From JBBDIO01 sp040880365 (GTDB lineage: Bacteria; Chloroflexota; Anaerolineae; Caldilineales; Caldilineaceae), in assembly GCA_040880365.1 (NCBI GenBank), contig JBBDIO010000191.1, forward strand, positions 1 to 18,835: DNA of 18,835 nt, written 5' to 3'. Position numbers and translations under genes: made by a program. Below, one piece after another: positions 1 through 7,096 of the stretch. Position 1 is the first letter of the stretch. Each line of letters opens with the position of its first letter. The notes beneath the pieces were generated by a model. The model was not told where the DNA came from and did not search any database. It worked only from the letters and a program-made list of their open reading frames with translations.

Positions 1-1
1 A

Positions 2-988
2 ACCTCGCTCATTGCGTTCAGCATCTATCAGGTGGCGCCGGGCGGTCCCCTGCAATTTATGGACGATGACCCAGGGCGCACGCGCGAAGATGTGGCGCGC
101 ATGGAACGCCTCTATGGCATCGACCGCAGTATCCCCGTGCAATATCTCGCCTGGGCGGTGGGCGAAGACTGGCTGCCTGCCACGCCCGAATGGCGCAGCG
201 GGCGCTGTCTCAACAGCTCGGAGGCGTGCGGGCGCGGCATCATCCGCCTGGATTTTGGCCGTTCCTTTGCCTATCGCGGCCAGCCTGTGATCGATCTGAT
301 CGTCGACCGCATCCCCGCCACCTTTACGCTGGCCTTTGCGGGGCTGGTGCTCAGTGTGCTAATTGGCTTCCCCCTGGGCATCATCGCCGCGCTCACCCGC
401 GGGCGTTGGCCCGATAACGTCATTCGCCTGACTACAGTGCTGATCAATACGGTGCCCGAATGGTGGATTGGACTGGTGCTGCTCATTTTCCTGGGCGGCA
501 TCTTGGGGATAGTGCCTCTGGGCGGCATGTATCGCGTGGGCGATGGCTCCCTGACCGACCGGCTGCACCATTTGATCCTGCCCGCAATGGTCAGCGCGAC
601 CGGCGGCTGGATTGGCTTCTCGCGCATCCTGCGTTTTGAAATGCTCGATGTTTTGAACCAGGACTATGTGCGCACCGCCAAGGCCAAAGGGTTGAGCTAT
701 TACACCGTGGTCATGCGCCATGTTTTGCGCAATGCCATCATGCCCTTTGTCACCGGCCTGAGCGGAATCTTCCTGCTGATTCTTTCCGGGTCTGTGCTTT
801 TCGAAATTGTCTTTTCCTGGCCCGGCATGGGGCGGCTGGCGATCTTTGCCATCAATTCGCGCGACTATCCGGTGATGATGGCGATATTTATGATTAGTTC
901 GTTTCTGGGCATTCTGGGTATTCTCATGGTCGATATTCTGTATGGCATTGTGGATCCGCGTGTGCGCTATGATCGGTCGGTGCGCTAG
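2..988 (+). CDS. ABC transporter permease, DppB/OppB family (5' end cut by window edge)
   Basis: This is an inner-membrane permease subunit of a family 5 (peptide/nickel-type) ABC importer. The frame is open from base 2, and the first visible codons read TSLIAFSIYQVAPGGP, which matches the end of the first membrane segment of DppB proteins; only a short N-terminus is missing. There is an extracytoplasmic stretch (about nt 60-270) with the family's DFGRSF motif, several hydrophobic segments, and the cytoplasmic EAA loop (about nt 640-750; DYVRTAKAKGLS then RHVLRNA) that docks on the ATPase. The extracytoplasmic stretch carries two cysteines (codons at 206 and 227). The stop is followed two bases later by the next permease, so the pair is an operon. 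The transported solute cannot be told from the sequence. Confidence 0.93.
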   Translation, partial: TSLIAFSIYQVAPGGPLQFMDDDPGRTREDVARMERLYGIDRSIPVQYLAWAVGEDWLPATPEWRSGRCLNSSEACGRGIIRLDFGRSFAYRGQPVIDLIVDRIPATFTLAFAGLVLSVLIGFPLGIIAALTRGRWPDNVIRLTTVLINTVPEWWIGLVLLIFLGGILGIVPLGGMYRVGDGSLTDRLHHLILPAMVSATGGWIGFSRILRFEMLDVLNQDYVRTAKAKGLSYYTVVMRHVLRNAIMPFVTGLSGIFLLILSGSVLFEIVFSWPGMGRLAIFAINSRDYPVMMAIFMISSFLGILGILMVDILYGIVDPRVRYDRSVR

Positions 989-990
989 AT

Positions 991-2061
991 ATGACTCAGG
1001 ATGTGACCCAACGTTCGCTTTCGCTTGCCAAACACCCGCCACAGCCCGATCAGCCCATCCACCAGCAGACCTACGCCGGGGCGGTCTGGGGCAAGCTGCG
1101 GCGCGACAAGCTATCTATTCTGGCGATCTGCCTGTTGGTGTTTGTGATTTCCATCTCGCTGGGCGCGGGGTGGATTGGCGACAATGTGCTGGGCTATAGC
1201 CCCACCAGCACCAATCTGCGTATGCGCAATGAACCGCCCACCTGGGCCAACGAGGCCTGGCCGATTGTGCAGGATTTTTCGCGCGGCTGCCAGAGCGAAG
1301 CGGGGTGCAATTGGTCGTTGTGGGGCAGCGTCTTCAGCCGTTCCTGGACGGGGCTGGGCGAATGTCTGGCCGCGGGCAAGGGGCAATGTCACTGGCTGGG
1401 CACCGATGACGCCGGGCGTGACGTGTTGACCCGCGGCATCTATGGCGGGCGCATCTCGCTGCGTATCGGCATTTATGTGGCGACCATTTCCATGACGCTG
1501 GGCGTGGTGCTGGGCCTCATCAGCGGCTACTATGCAGCTACTCTCATTGATGACATCATCAACGCGGTGATCATGACCCTGGGCAGCATCCCGTTGCTCT
1601 TCCTGCTGATTATTCTCTCGCGCATCTTCATGCCCACGCCCGAAGGGCTTGCCCTGCTGATCGGCCTGTTTGGCTGGATGGGACTTTCGCGGCTGGTGCG
1701 CGGGCAGATTTTCTCTGTGCGCGAGCGTGAATATATCATCGCCAGCCAGGCAATCGGCAATTCGGCCTGGCGCATCATGTTCAAACATGTCATGCCCAAC
1801 GTTTCCTCAATCATCCTTGTGTCGGCCATTTTCAATATAGCCGGCGCGATCCTCGCCGAGGCTGGTCTCAGCTATTTGGGTGTGGGAATTGGCCCGCCCA
1901 ATCCCAGTTGGGGTAATATGATGCAGGGGTCGCTGGGCAATTTTACCAACGCGCCCTGGCAAGTGTTAACGCCCGGCTTCTTTATCTTTCTGACTACCTT
2001 GGGAATCTATCTGCTGGGCGATGGTCTGCGCGATGCGCTGGACCCGTGGGTGAAAGACTGA
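991..2061 (+). CDS. ABC transporter permease, DppC/OppC family
   Basis: This is the second permease of the same importer, 356 residues. The first membrane segment lies at about residues 41-60. It is followed by a long outside loop of about 75 residues, then the family signature HWLGTDDAGRDVLTRGIYGG (about 134-153) that opens the five-segment transport domain. The EAA loop is near residues 244-270 (REYIIASQAIGNSAWRIMF), and the C-terminus has the typical LGDGLRDALDP ending. The loop after the first segment is longer than in classical DppC and carries four cysteines (C100, C106, C125, C133), also seen in reduced form in the partner. The ATG lies two bases after the upstream stop, with no strong ribosome binding site, which suggests translational coupling. 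The ATPase genes are not in the window. Confidence 0.94.
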   Translation: MTQDVTQRSLSLAKHPPQPDQPIHQQTYAGAVWGKLRRDKLSILAICLLVFVISISLGAGWIGDNVLGYSPTSTNLRMRNEPPTWANEAWPIVQDFSRGCQSEAGCNWSLWGSVFSRSWTGLGECLAAGKGQCHWLGTDDAGRDVLTRGIYGGRISLRIGIYVATISMTLGVVLGLISGYYAATLIDDIINAVIMTLGSIPLLFLLIILSRIFMPTPEGLALLIGLFGWMGLSRLVRGQIFSVREREYIIASQAIGNSAWRIMFKHVMPNVSSIILVSAIFNIAGAILAEAGLSYLGVGIGPPNPSWGNMMQGSLGNFTNAPWQVLTPGFFIFLTTLGIYLLGDGLRDALDPWVKD

Positions 2062-2124
2062 TTCTGCCGATACCCACCCGGTGCCCGCACTGGATCATCC
2101 CAGCCAATTGAGGATCGGAATTAC

Positions 2125-2158
2125 AAAAGCGGGGCAGGCGCGTGTCTGTCCCGCTTTT
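2125..2158 (+). terminator. Rho-independent terminator hairpin between permease and binding-protein genes
   Basis: A 13-bp stem (2125-2137 with 2146-2158) has one G-T pair and an 8-base loop, and ends in a run of four T. It lies 63 bases after the permease stop. Its T-rich arm supplies an in-frame TAG just before the start codon of the next gene, so the hairpin sits almost on top of that start. Confidence 0.75.
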
Positions 2159-2163
2159 AGTTT

Positions 2164-4125
2164 ATGCCTATGAATCGTATACGAAATTCTGCTTCAAGAC
2201 CACAAGCTAGGCGTTCGCCTGCCCCCGGCGCGCAGCCGGGATCGCCGTCTGGCGGACTCCACCCTGCTGACAAGCGGCGGCTCATCTGGTTCGGCGTGCT
2301 GGTGGCCGTGGTGATTTTTGCCCTGGGCACAGTGGGCTTTGCCGTCTTTTTTGCCGGAACCGATGACGATCCCGACGCGCAGGGCGAACTCGCCACCAAC
2401 CCGGACGCTGGGCAAAATCCTGGGCAAGGCACGGGACAAATCGCTGTGGGCGGCGAATTTGTCCACGCCGTGCCCGCCGATGCCGCCACCTTCAACCCCC
2501 TGTTTGCCACCGACACCACTGCGCAGACCGCAGTGAATCTCCTGTTCCCGCGCCTGTTGGGGCAAGACCCGATTACCGGGCTGCCCACACCTACCGAACT
2601 GGCAACGCGCTGGGAAAGCAGCGACGACGGATTGACCTATACTTTTTTTCTGCGCGAAGGCATGACCTGGCGCGATGGCGCGTCCGTCACCGCGGCCGAT
2701 TTCCTCTATACTTATACCGCGCTGGCGCAGCCCACGGTGCAAAGCCCGTTTCAATCGCGTACCCAGCTGATCGAATCGATGGAGGCGTCCGGCGCCTATA
2801 CGCTGGTGGTGCGCTTGCGTGCGCCCCATTGCACCGCGCTGCATACCCTCCGCCATCCGCTGTTGCCCAGCCACAGCTACGCCGCCGACTTTAGCGATCT
2901 GGCGACCAATCCGCTCAACCAAAGCCCGCAAATCAGCGCCGGCCCCTTTGTTTTTGCATCCCACACGCCCGACACCGAAATTGTGTTGACGCGCAACGTC
3001 GACTATTGGAAAGGCCCCGCCTATCTGGAAAGCTATGTGCTGCGCGTGGCTTCGGCGGCCCAGGCTGCGGAAGGGCTGACAGTGGCGAGGCAGGAGCCGG
3101 GCGCGGTGGATCTGATCGCGTTTGACGCGTATGCCGCGCATGGGATTGCCGGTGAAATTGCCGACACTGTCGCGGCTGGGGAATCGACCGGGGACGCAGT
3201 GCGCACCGTGTGGCACACCGTGTGGCAGCCCCAGCCCGGCTATGCGTTTTTGGCTGCGAATCTTGCCGATCCGCGCCAACCCCAGGCCGGGCAGGACACT
3301 GCCGGACAGGACACTGCCGGGCAGCCTGTGCCCCAGTCTCCCCATCCCATTCTGGGCGAATTGGCGGTGCGTCAGGCTTTGGCGTTGGCGATTGACACCA
3401 CCGCCTTGCTCCAGATAGGCGGCGGGAATGACGAGCGCGACTACCTCCTGGACGGCTATCTCCTGCCGTCCATGCCCTGGGCCAGTGATGCACAGCTGGA
3501 TGATGCACAGGCTGATGGCACACAGGCTGCTGCGCTCCCTGCCTATGATCCTGTCCAGGCTGGGGAATTGCTAGATGCCGCCGGCTGGACGCTGGATGCC
3601 AACGGGCTGCGCAGCCGTGACGGTATGCCGCTGGCTTTGCGGCTGATGACCAACGAAGACAATCCGCGGCGTGTGGCTTTGGCCCAGGCCATCGCCCAGA
3701 ATCTGACACAAGTGGGCGTGCAGATACGCTTCGAGCCGTTGTCCTTTGAGGAGATGACCGGCGAGATGCTCGCCCAGCGCTTCGATCTCAGCCTGGCAGG
3801 GTGGGACAATCTCGCGCCCGATCCGGGTTTGCATCCCTTTTGGCACAGCCGCGACGATGTGCCGGAACGCGGCTTCAATTTCATCAGCTTTCAGGATCCC
3901 GCAGTCGATGGCTGGCTGGATCAGGCGCTGGTTCTGCCCGGCTGTGCCCCCGATGCGCGCGGCGCGCTCTATGCCCAGGTGCAGGCGCGTGTGCAGGAAC
4001 AATTGCCCTATCTGGTGATGATTGGCGAATCTACAAGCTGGGCCATGCGCGACGAGTGGCAGAACCTCGCGCCGGGTCCCTGGCAGTTGCATTACAACGT
4101 GCAGACGTGGGGCCGCGCCGAGTAG
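2164..4125 (+). CDS. ABC transporter solute-binding protein, family 5 (SBP_bac_5), membrane-anchored
   Basis: This 653-residue extracytoplasmic receptor would deliver substrate to the permeases just upstream. A basic N-terminus (to about 39) is followed by one hydrophobic segment (about 40-63) and an acidic linker. There is no lipobox cysteine, so anchoring is by the uncleaved helix or a signal peptide. The binding domain starts near residue 95 (FVHAVPADAATFNPLF) and has the family pattern TYTFFLREGMTWRDG, then SAGPFVF, WKGPAYL, and a C-terminal RFDLSLAGWDN block. Residues 375-387 hold an in-frame AGQDT repeat in a flexible insert; other low-complexity inserts lie near 450. An in-frame TAG at 2158-2160 forces the start to ATG 2164 or 2170. 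No Shine-Dalgarno sequence is visible because the terminator hairpin occupies that place. Solute unknown. Confidence 0.93.
   Translation: MPMNRIRNSASRPQARRSPAPGAQPGSPSGGLHPADKRRLIWFGVLVAVVIFALGTVGFAVFFAGTDDDPDAQGELATNPDAGQNPGQGTGQIAVGGEFVHAVPADAATFNPLFATDTTAQTAVNLLFPRLLGQDPITGLPTPTELATRWESSDDGLTYTFFLREGMTWRDGASVTAADFLYTYTALAQPTVQSPFQSRTQLIESMEASGAYTLVVRLRAPHCTALHTLRHPLLPSHSYAADFSDLATNPLNQSPQISAGPFVFASHTPDTEIVLTRNVDYWKGPAYLESYVLRVASAAQAAEGLTVARQEPGAVDLIAFDAYAAHGIAGEIADTVAAGESTGDAVRTVWHTVWQPQPGYAFLAANLADPRQPQAGQDTAGQDTAGQPVPQSPHPILGELAVRQALALAIDTTALLQIGGGNDERDYLLDGYLLPSMPWASDAQLDDAQADGTQAAALPAYDPVQAGELLDAAGWTLDANGLRSRDGMPLALRLMTNEDNPRRVALAQAIAQNLTQVGVQIRFEPLSFEEMTGEMLAQRFDLSLAGWDNLAPDPGLHPFWHSRDDVPERGFNFISFQDPAVDGWLDQALVLPGCAPDARGALYAQVQARVQEQLPYLVMIGESTSWAMRDEWQNLAPGPWQLHYNVQTWGRAE
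3286..3324 (+). repeat. In-frame 15-bp tandem repeat inside the binding-protein gene
   Basis: Two 15-base units (3286-3300, 3301-3315) encode AGQDT twice, and a partial third unit follows (3316-3324). The units differ at one base. The repeat preserves the frame and lies in a linker-like part of the protein. Confidence 0.85.
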
Positions 4126-4222
4126 TTGGCGTGGGGCGATGGTCGCCCGCGCGGGCAGGTAGCGTGTGAACACGAACAAGAAACAAGAATGCGAGCTGTG
4201 AGAGGCGAAACGAGAAACCGCA

Positions 4223-4885
4223 ATGGCTAATGCCCATCCACCTTTGCACGCGCCCATAGATGACGCCGAACTAGATGCGCTAGCCGCGCAATGGGGCACG
4301 CCCGCCCATGAGCATGTGCGGCTGGAGGTGGGCGATCCCTTTCTTTCGGGTCCCAATCAGCAACTTTTGAAAGATGGCCGCCGCGCCGAAATCTGCTATA
4401 TCATGCACCGGGGCGATCCCGCGCAAGGGCTATTGCTGCATATCAAGACTGTCTATCCCGCGGGCGCGTTTCGTTTGCCCACGGGGGGCGTACAGGTAGG
4501 CGAGCCGGTGATGGCGACGTTGGCGCGCGAGATCACCGAAGAAACCGGGCTGATTGTGGGCACGCAGCCCGATCAGGTGCAGGTGCAACGGTTGTTGGGT
4601 GTGGTGAGCTATGAAATGGTCCACCGCCAGCTGGCGCGCAGCTTTGCGTTTGCCACCTATCATTTCCTGGTGCAGATGCCGCCTGCCGCCGAGCTGGTTC
4701 CCCAGGATCCCGAAGAGATGATTGGCGGGTGGGAATGGGTCACCCCCGCGCAACTATCCGCGGTGGCGCAAAATCTGAGCAGCGTCGGCACGCGGCAGCC
4801 TGCCTGGGCCGATTGGGGACACTATCGCGCGGTGAGTCACCGCTTTGTTGCGAGCAAATTTGTGGCGGGCAAATTGGGTAGATAA
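4223..4885 (+). CDS. Nudix hydrolase
   Basis: This 220-residue protein has a complete Nudix box, GX5EX7REUXEEXGU, at residues 88-110 (G88, E94, R102-E103, E106-E107, G109). It therefore should hydrolyse a nucleoside diphosphate linked to another group, using divalent metal held by the box glutamates. The box follows FRLPTGG, the usual lead-in. The N-terminal ~50 residues and the C-terminal tail (about 175-220) lie outside the core and could set substrate choice, which cannot be read from the sequence. Codon use is like that of the surrounding G+C-rich genes. It follows the binding-protein gene by 97 bases in the same direction, with a weak GAGAGG about 16 bases before the ATG. It may be read from the transporter transcript, but no functional link is evident. 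Confidence 0.9.
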   Translation: MANAHPPLHAPIDDAELDALAAQWGTPAHEHVRLEVGDPFLSGPNQQLLKDGRRAEICYIMHRGDPAQGLLLHIKTVYPAGAFRLPTGGVQVGEPVMATLAREITEETGLIVGTQPDQVQVQRLLGVVSYEMVHRQLARSFAFATYHFLVQMPPAAELVPQDPEEMIGGWEWVTPAQLSAVAQNLSSVGTRQPAWADWGHYRAVSHRFVASKFVAGKLGR

Positions 4886-4935
4886 ACGCGGGCGCAAGTC
4901 GGATATACGGTGCGCCCCGCGTGAGGCAGTCTTTC

Positions 4936-4950
4936 AGTATTGCCAGACTG
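4936..4950. repeat. Left copy of 15-bp direct repeat flanking the VOC gene
   Basis: The sequence agtattgccagactg is identical to 5717-5731. The right copy lies in the last codons of the RAM-domain gene; this left copy is in non-coding sequence. The 766 bases between them are A+T-rich and hold one gene. Confidence 0.8.
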
Positions 4951-4984
4951 TGTATTGCCAGTTAGGCTAATCCAAGAATTAAAA

Positions 4985-5095
4985 TATTCGTAGACAAGTT
5001 TGTTTCTCGTAGGTCACGATTCCTAGCGTGATCGCCGTTGTCATTGCAGGAGCAGTGACCTACAAATCAAGAACCTACAAGTCAAGAGACGAATA
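4985..5095. repeat. Nested inverted repeats upstream of the VOC gene
   Basis: Outer arms tattcgt (4985-4991) and acgaata (5089-5095) enclose inner arms gtaggtcac (5009-5017) and gtgacctac (5055-5063). A 15-base near-repeat (cctacaaatcaaga and cctacaagtcaaga, at 5059 and 5074) lies in the right half. The element could fold into an interrupted stem in the leader of the VOC gene, or it could be a protein-binding or recombination site. The sequence does not decide between these. Confidence 0.45.
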
Positions 5096-5130
5096 CTTGT
5101 ATCTTTGGAATGGCCTGGAAAGGGAGAAAA

Positions 5131-5514
5131 ATGGCGGTTGAATTCAATCATATGATTATTTTGGCAAAAGAGAAAAAGAAAACAGCAGACTTTATAACGC
5201 AACTCTTGGATTTACCTGATGCTGTTCCTGCTGACGGAGCTGTTCCTAATTTCTTTCTATGTATTCAGTTTGATAATGATGTGATGGTTCTAATTGTTGA
5301 ATTCAAAGAACATCCTATCGGTCACTATGCATTCAAAGTGATACCAGAACATTTTGAAAGGATCGTGGAAAAATTGAAAAATGGGCAAGTAGATTTTTGG
5401 GCTGACCCCAGAATGCAAAGGCCTTTTGAGTGCTATGAGGAAGGAGGAAAGAAAGGATTTTATGTAATTGACCCCTCGGGACACGGTTTAGAAGTACTTA
5501 TGCTAATCCAATGA
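5131..5514 (+). CDS. VOC superfamily (glyoxalase/bleomycin-resistance fold) protein
   Basis: This 127-residue protein has the size of one VOC unit made of two beta-alpha-beta-beta-beta modules. The first module opens with FNHMIILAKEKKKTADFIT and the second with GHYAFKV. The likely metal or ligand positions are H7, H65 and E121 (in IDPSGHGLEVL), the pattern of single-domain VOC proteins. Substrate is unknown; members include lyases, dioxygenases and antibiotic-binding proteins. ATG 5131 is preferred over the in-frame ATG 5110 because AGGGAG (5121-5126) precedes it and because the family normally starts right before the first beta-strand. The gene is strikingly A+T- and lysine-rich compared with its neighbours, and lies inside a 15-bp direct repeat, so recent acquisition is likely. 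Confidence 0.8.
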   Translation: MAVEFNHMIILAKEKKKTADFITQLLDLPDAVPADGAVPNFFLCIQFDNDVMVLIVEFKEHPIGHYAFKVIPEHFERIVEKLKNGQVDFWADPRMQRPFECYEEGGKKGFYVIDPSGHGLEVLMLIQ

Positions 5515-5714
5515 AATAACTACACGGGCTGAGCTGTCATCAAAGGTAGAATGAGAACGAACCATTTTTTGAGGTCTTTGAGCCGCTGGAAGCGTGGTTC
5601 GAGGCATTGCATCTGTTGCTGAGTGAGCCTGGCTCCAGCGAAATAGGGCTTGCAGATGAATTCGGAGAAAGAGTATATCATCTGCCATCGTATACTTTTA
5701 TTCTTGGATTCGCC
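5515..5714. other. Spacer between VOC gene and RAM gene, possible decayed coding sequence
   Basis: No intact gene is visible. One plus-strand frame, from just after a TAG near 5550 through 5716, reads without a stop (FFEVFEPLEAWFEALHLLL, then SEPGSSEIGLADEFGERVYH) and has a protein-like composition, but it has no good start and runs on into antisense of the RAM gene. It may be a fragment of a gene brought in with the islet. Confidence 0.3.
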
Positions 5715-6671
5715 TTAGTATTGCCAGACTGCGCTGATATCGGTCAATTGTGGATTGGCAGGGCTGGCGTGGCCGTTTCCGATGTCGGTGCCGGTGTCGT
5801 TGTGGTTGCTGGTGAGGGTGGCGGCTGTGGCGCGCTGGGGCAATTGGTTGGCCTGGAAAAACAGTCCGCACAATTCGACCAGGTCGTCGGCTTCTGCCAG
5901 AAAGCGCCAGTCTTGCACGGTGCCCATCTCGGTATTGAGAACGCCGGGCGCGGTGCGAATCCAGCTCATCACATAAGCCGCCAGGGCTGCCGGCGATTTT
6001 CCCAGCAACAACAAGTTCAGATCGTTATCCAGTGTTTGATAACAGTGGAGCAACCAGACCTGGCGCACGTCGGGATGGTCGGGCAGATTGCGCAAAGCGG
6101 CAAAACAAGTGCGATCCATGCCGGGTTGGACGTTGATCCACACATTGGCTGCTGTGGCTGCGGTGGCGGCTACAGCAGGCCCGTGGTCGGCCCCACCGTG
6201 ATCCATAGAGGTGTGTACCGAAGCGGGACTCATCTCCATTTCCAATTCCAGCAGCGTATCTACTTCGGCCCACCCGCCAAAGCTCAGCGTGGTGCGGGTC
6301 TTGCGCACACCATTGATGGTGCGCACTTCGTCGAGCATGAAATCGTTGAATTCGCCCAGATTGCGCACCATGCAGACCAGGCGCAGCGCCGCCCGTTCGC
6401 GCAGCCAGCTTACAAAGAGCGGCGCAACCCCGTGCGTGTTGATGGGCGCGCTTTTGCCAGTGCTGCGCGTATCATGCAGGCCGGGCTGTTGATTTCCCCC
6501 CGAATAAAGCGGGTCGCGCAGCATCTGATAGTCCATGCCACGCTGCACCAATTGCTCGCGCACCAGTTCTTCGTGCCCACCCGCGATCTCACAATCGACA
6601 AAAGCCAGGATCGGTTGTTCGATGGGTGCATATTGGGTGGGGAGTGCGCGACTGCTAAGCCGAATTGCCAT
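5715..6671 (-). CDS. Stand-alone double RAM (Lrp/AsnC ligand-binding) domain protein
   Basis: This 318-residue protein has two regions that look like the C-terminal ligand-binding (RAM) domain of Lrp/AsnC regulators. Region 1 spans about 21-137: strand AFVDCEI, helix HEELVREQLVQ, a ~45-residue insertion, strand RLVCMVR, then VRTINGVRKTRTTLSF. Region 2 spans about 176-254: NVWINVQPGMDRTCFAALRNLP, VRQVWLLHCYQTLDNDLNLL, then WIRTAPGVLNTEMGTV, with the classic 'PGV..T.T' end. No helix-turn-helix is visible, so it probably senses a small molecule or partners another regulator rather than binding DNA itself. GGAAGGAA lies 11 bases upstream of the ATG. The family call rests on pattern recognition and is moderately secure, better for region 2. 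The last codons overlap the 15-bp repeat. Confidence 0.65.
   Translation of the reverse strand: MAIRLSSRALPTQYAPIEQPILAFVDCEIAGGHEELVREQLVQRGMDYQMLRDPLYSGGNQQPGLHDTRSTGKSAPINTHGVAPLFVSWLRERAALRLVCMVRNLGEFNDFMLDEVRTINGVRKTRTTLSFGGWAEVDTLLELEMEMSPASVHTSMDHGGADHGPAVAATAATAANVWINVQPGMDRTCFAALRNLPDHPDVRQVWLLHCYQTLDNDLNLLLLGKSPAALAAYVMSWIRTAPGVLNTEMGTVQDWRFLAEADDLVELCGLFFQANQLPQRATAATLTSNHNDTGTDIGNGHASPANPQLTDISAVWQY
5717..5731. repeat. Right copy of 15-bp direct repeat flanking the VOC gene
   Basis: This is identical to 4936-4950. On the minus strand it encodes the end of the RAM protein (VWQY) up to part of its stop codon, so this copy is presumably the original and the left one the duplicate. 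Confidence 0.8.
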
Positions 6672-6741
6672 AAAAACTGCGATTCCTTCCAGGGACGACG
6701 CCTGTCGTACCCATACTGCTGCCTGCCAGTTTCTTTATTGT

Positions 6742-6800
6742 ACCGTCTTTCGACCGTTTTGCAACTTGGGCAAGAAAGGTCAGAACGGTCAAAAAGGTCA
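6742..6800. promoter_or_regulatory. Phased GGTCA repeats upstream of the RAM gene, operator-like
   Basis: GGTCA occurs at 6778-6782, 6787-6791 and 6796-6800, with an exact 9-base period. Inverted relatives (accgt at 6742 and gaccgt at 6752) lie on the other side of a G/C-rich centre. The array is 71-129 bases upstream of the minus-strand start at 6671, where an operator would be expected. The cognate protein is unknown. Confidence 0.4.
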
Positions 6801-6902
6801 TTTTGGAAACGCGGGCAGGCCAATGGCGGATAAAAATTGGTCTGTTATGGTAAGTTAGACGCCCTTCGCATGAAAACGTTACGATATTTTAGATATTGAA
6901 AT

Positions 6903-6942
6903 AAAAAATTGCCGGTTGACCATGGTCAACCGGCAATTTTTT
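6903..6942 (-). terminator. 40-bp perfect palindrome, probable bidirectional terminator
   Basis: All 20 pairs match around the centre CCATGG: six A on the left, six T on the right, and a G+C-rich core. On the minus strand it ends in a run of T and lies downstream of the secreted-protein gene (stop at 7114) and upstream of the RAM gene, so it would separate those two transcripts. Confidence 0.7.
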
Positions 6943-6996
6943 GCACGTTAAATTGTGAAATCTAACTACTGCAAGACAACTACTGCCCTACGCTTG

Positions 6997-7096
6997 NNNN
7001 NNNNNNNNNNNNNNNNNNNNNNNNNNNNNNNNNNNNNNNNNNNNNNNNNNNNNNNNNNNNNNNNNNNNNNNNNNNNNNNNNNNNNNNNNNNNNNNN
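6997..7096. other. Assembly gap (100 N) with 13-bp identical ends
   Basis: Exactly 100 unknown bases are present, a conventional placeholder length. The 13 bases before it (6984-6996) and after it (7097-7109) are identical, tgccctacgcttg. The contigs may simply overlap there, or a tandem repeat may have broken the assembly. Any ORF read through the N run is meaningless. Confidence 0.97.

Noticed and set aside
4145..4156. Short palindrome gcccgcgcgggc after the binding-protein gene as a terminator
   Set aside because: The stem is only six pairs with no loop and no T run follows.
4951..5131. Integron attC site before the VOC gene
   Set aside because: A GTTAGGC core-like word at 4961 is present, but no matching RYYYAAC partner at proper spacing and no second site after the gene were found.
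5607..6833. A 408-codon plus-strand frame opposite the RAM gene
   Set aside because: Its composition is that of an antisense shadow, and the minus-strand frame has domain patterns and a ribosome binding site. Only the first ~35 codons, outside the overlap, could be a relic.
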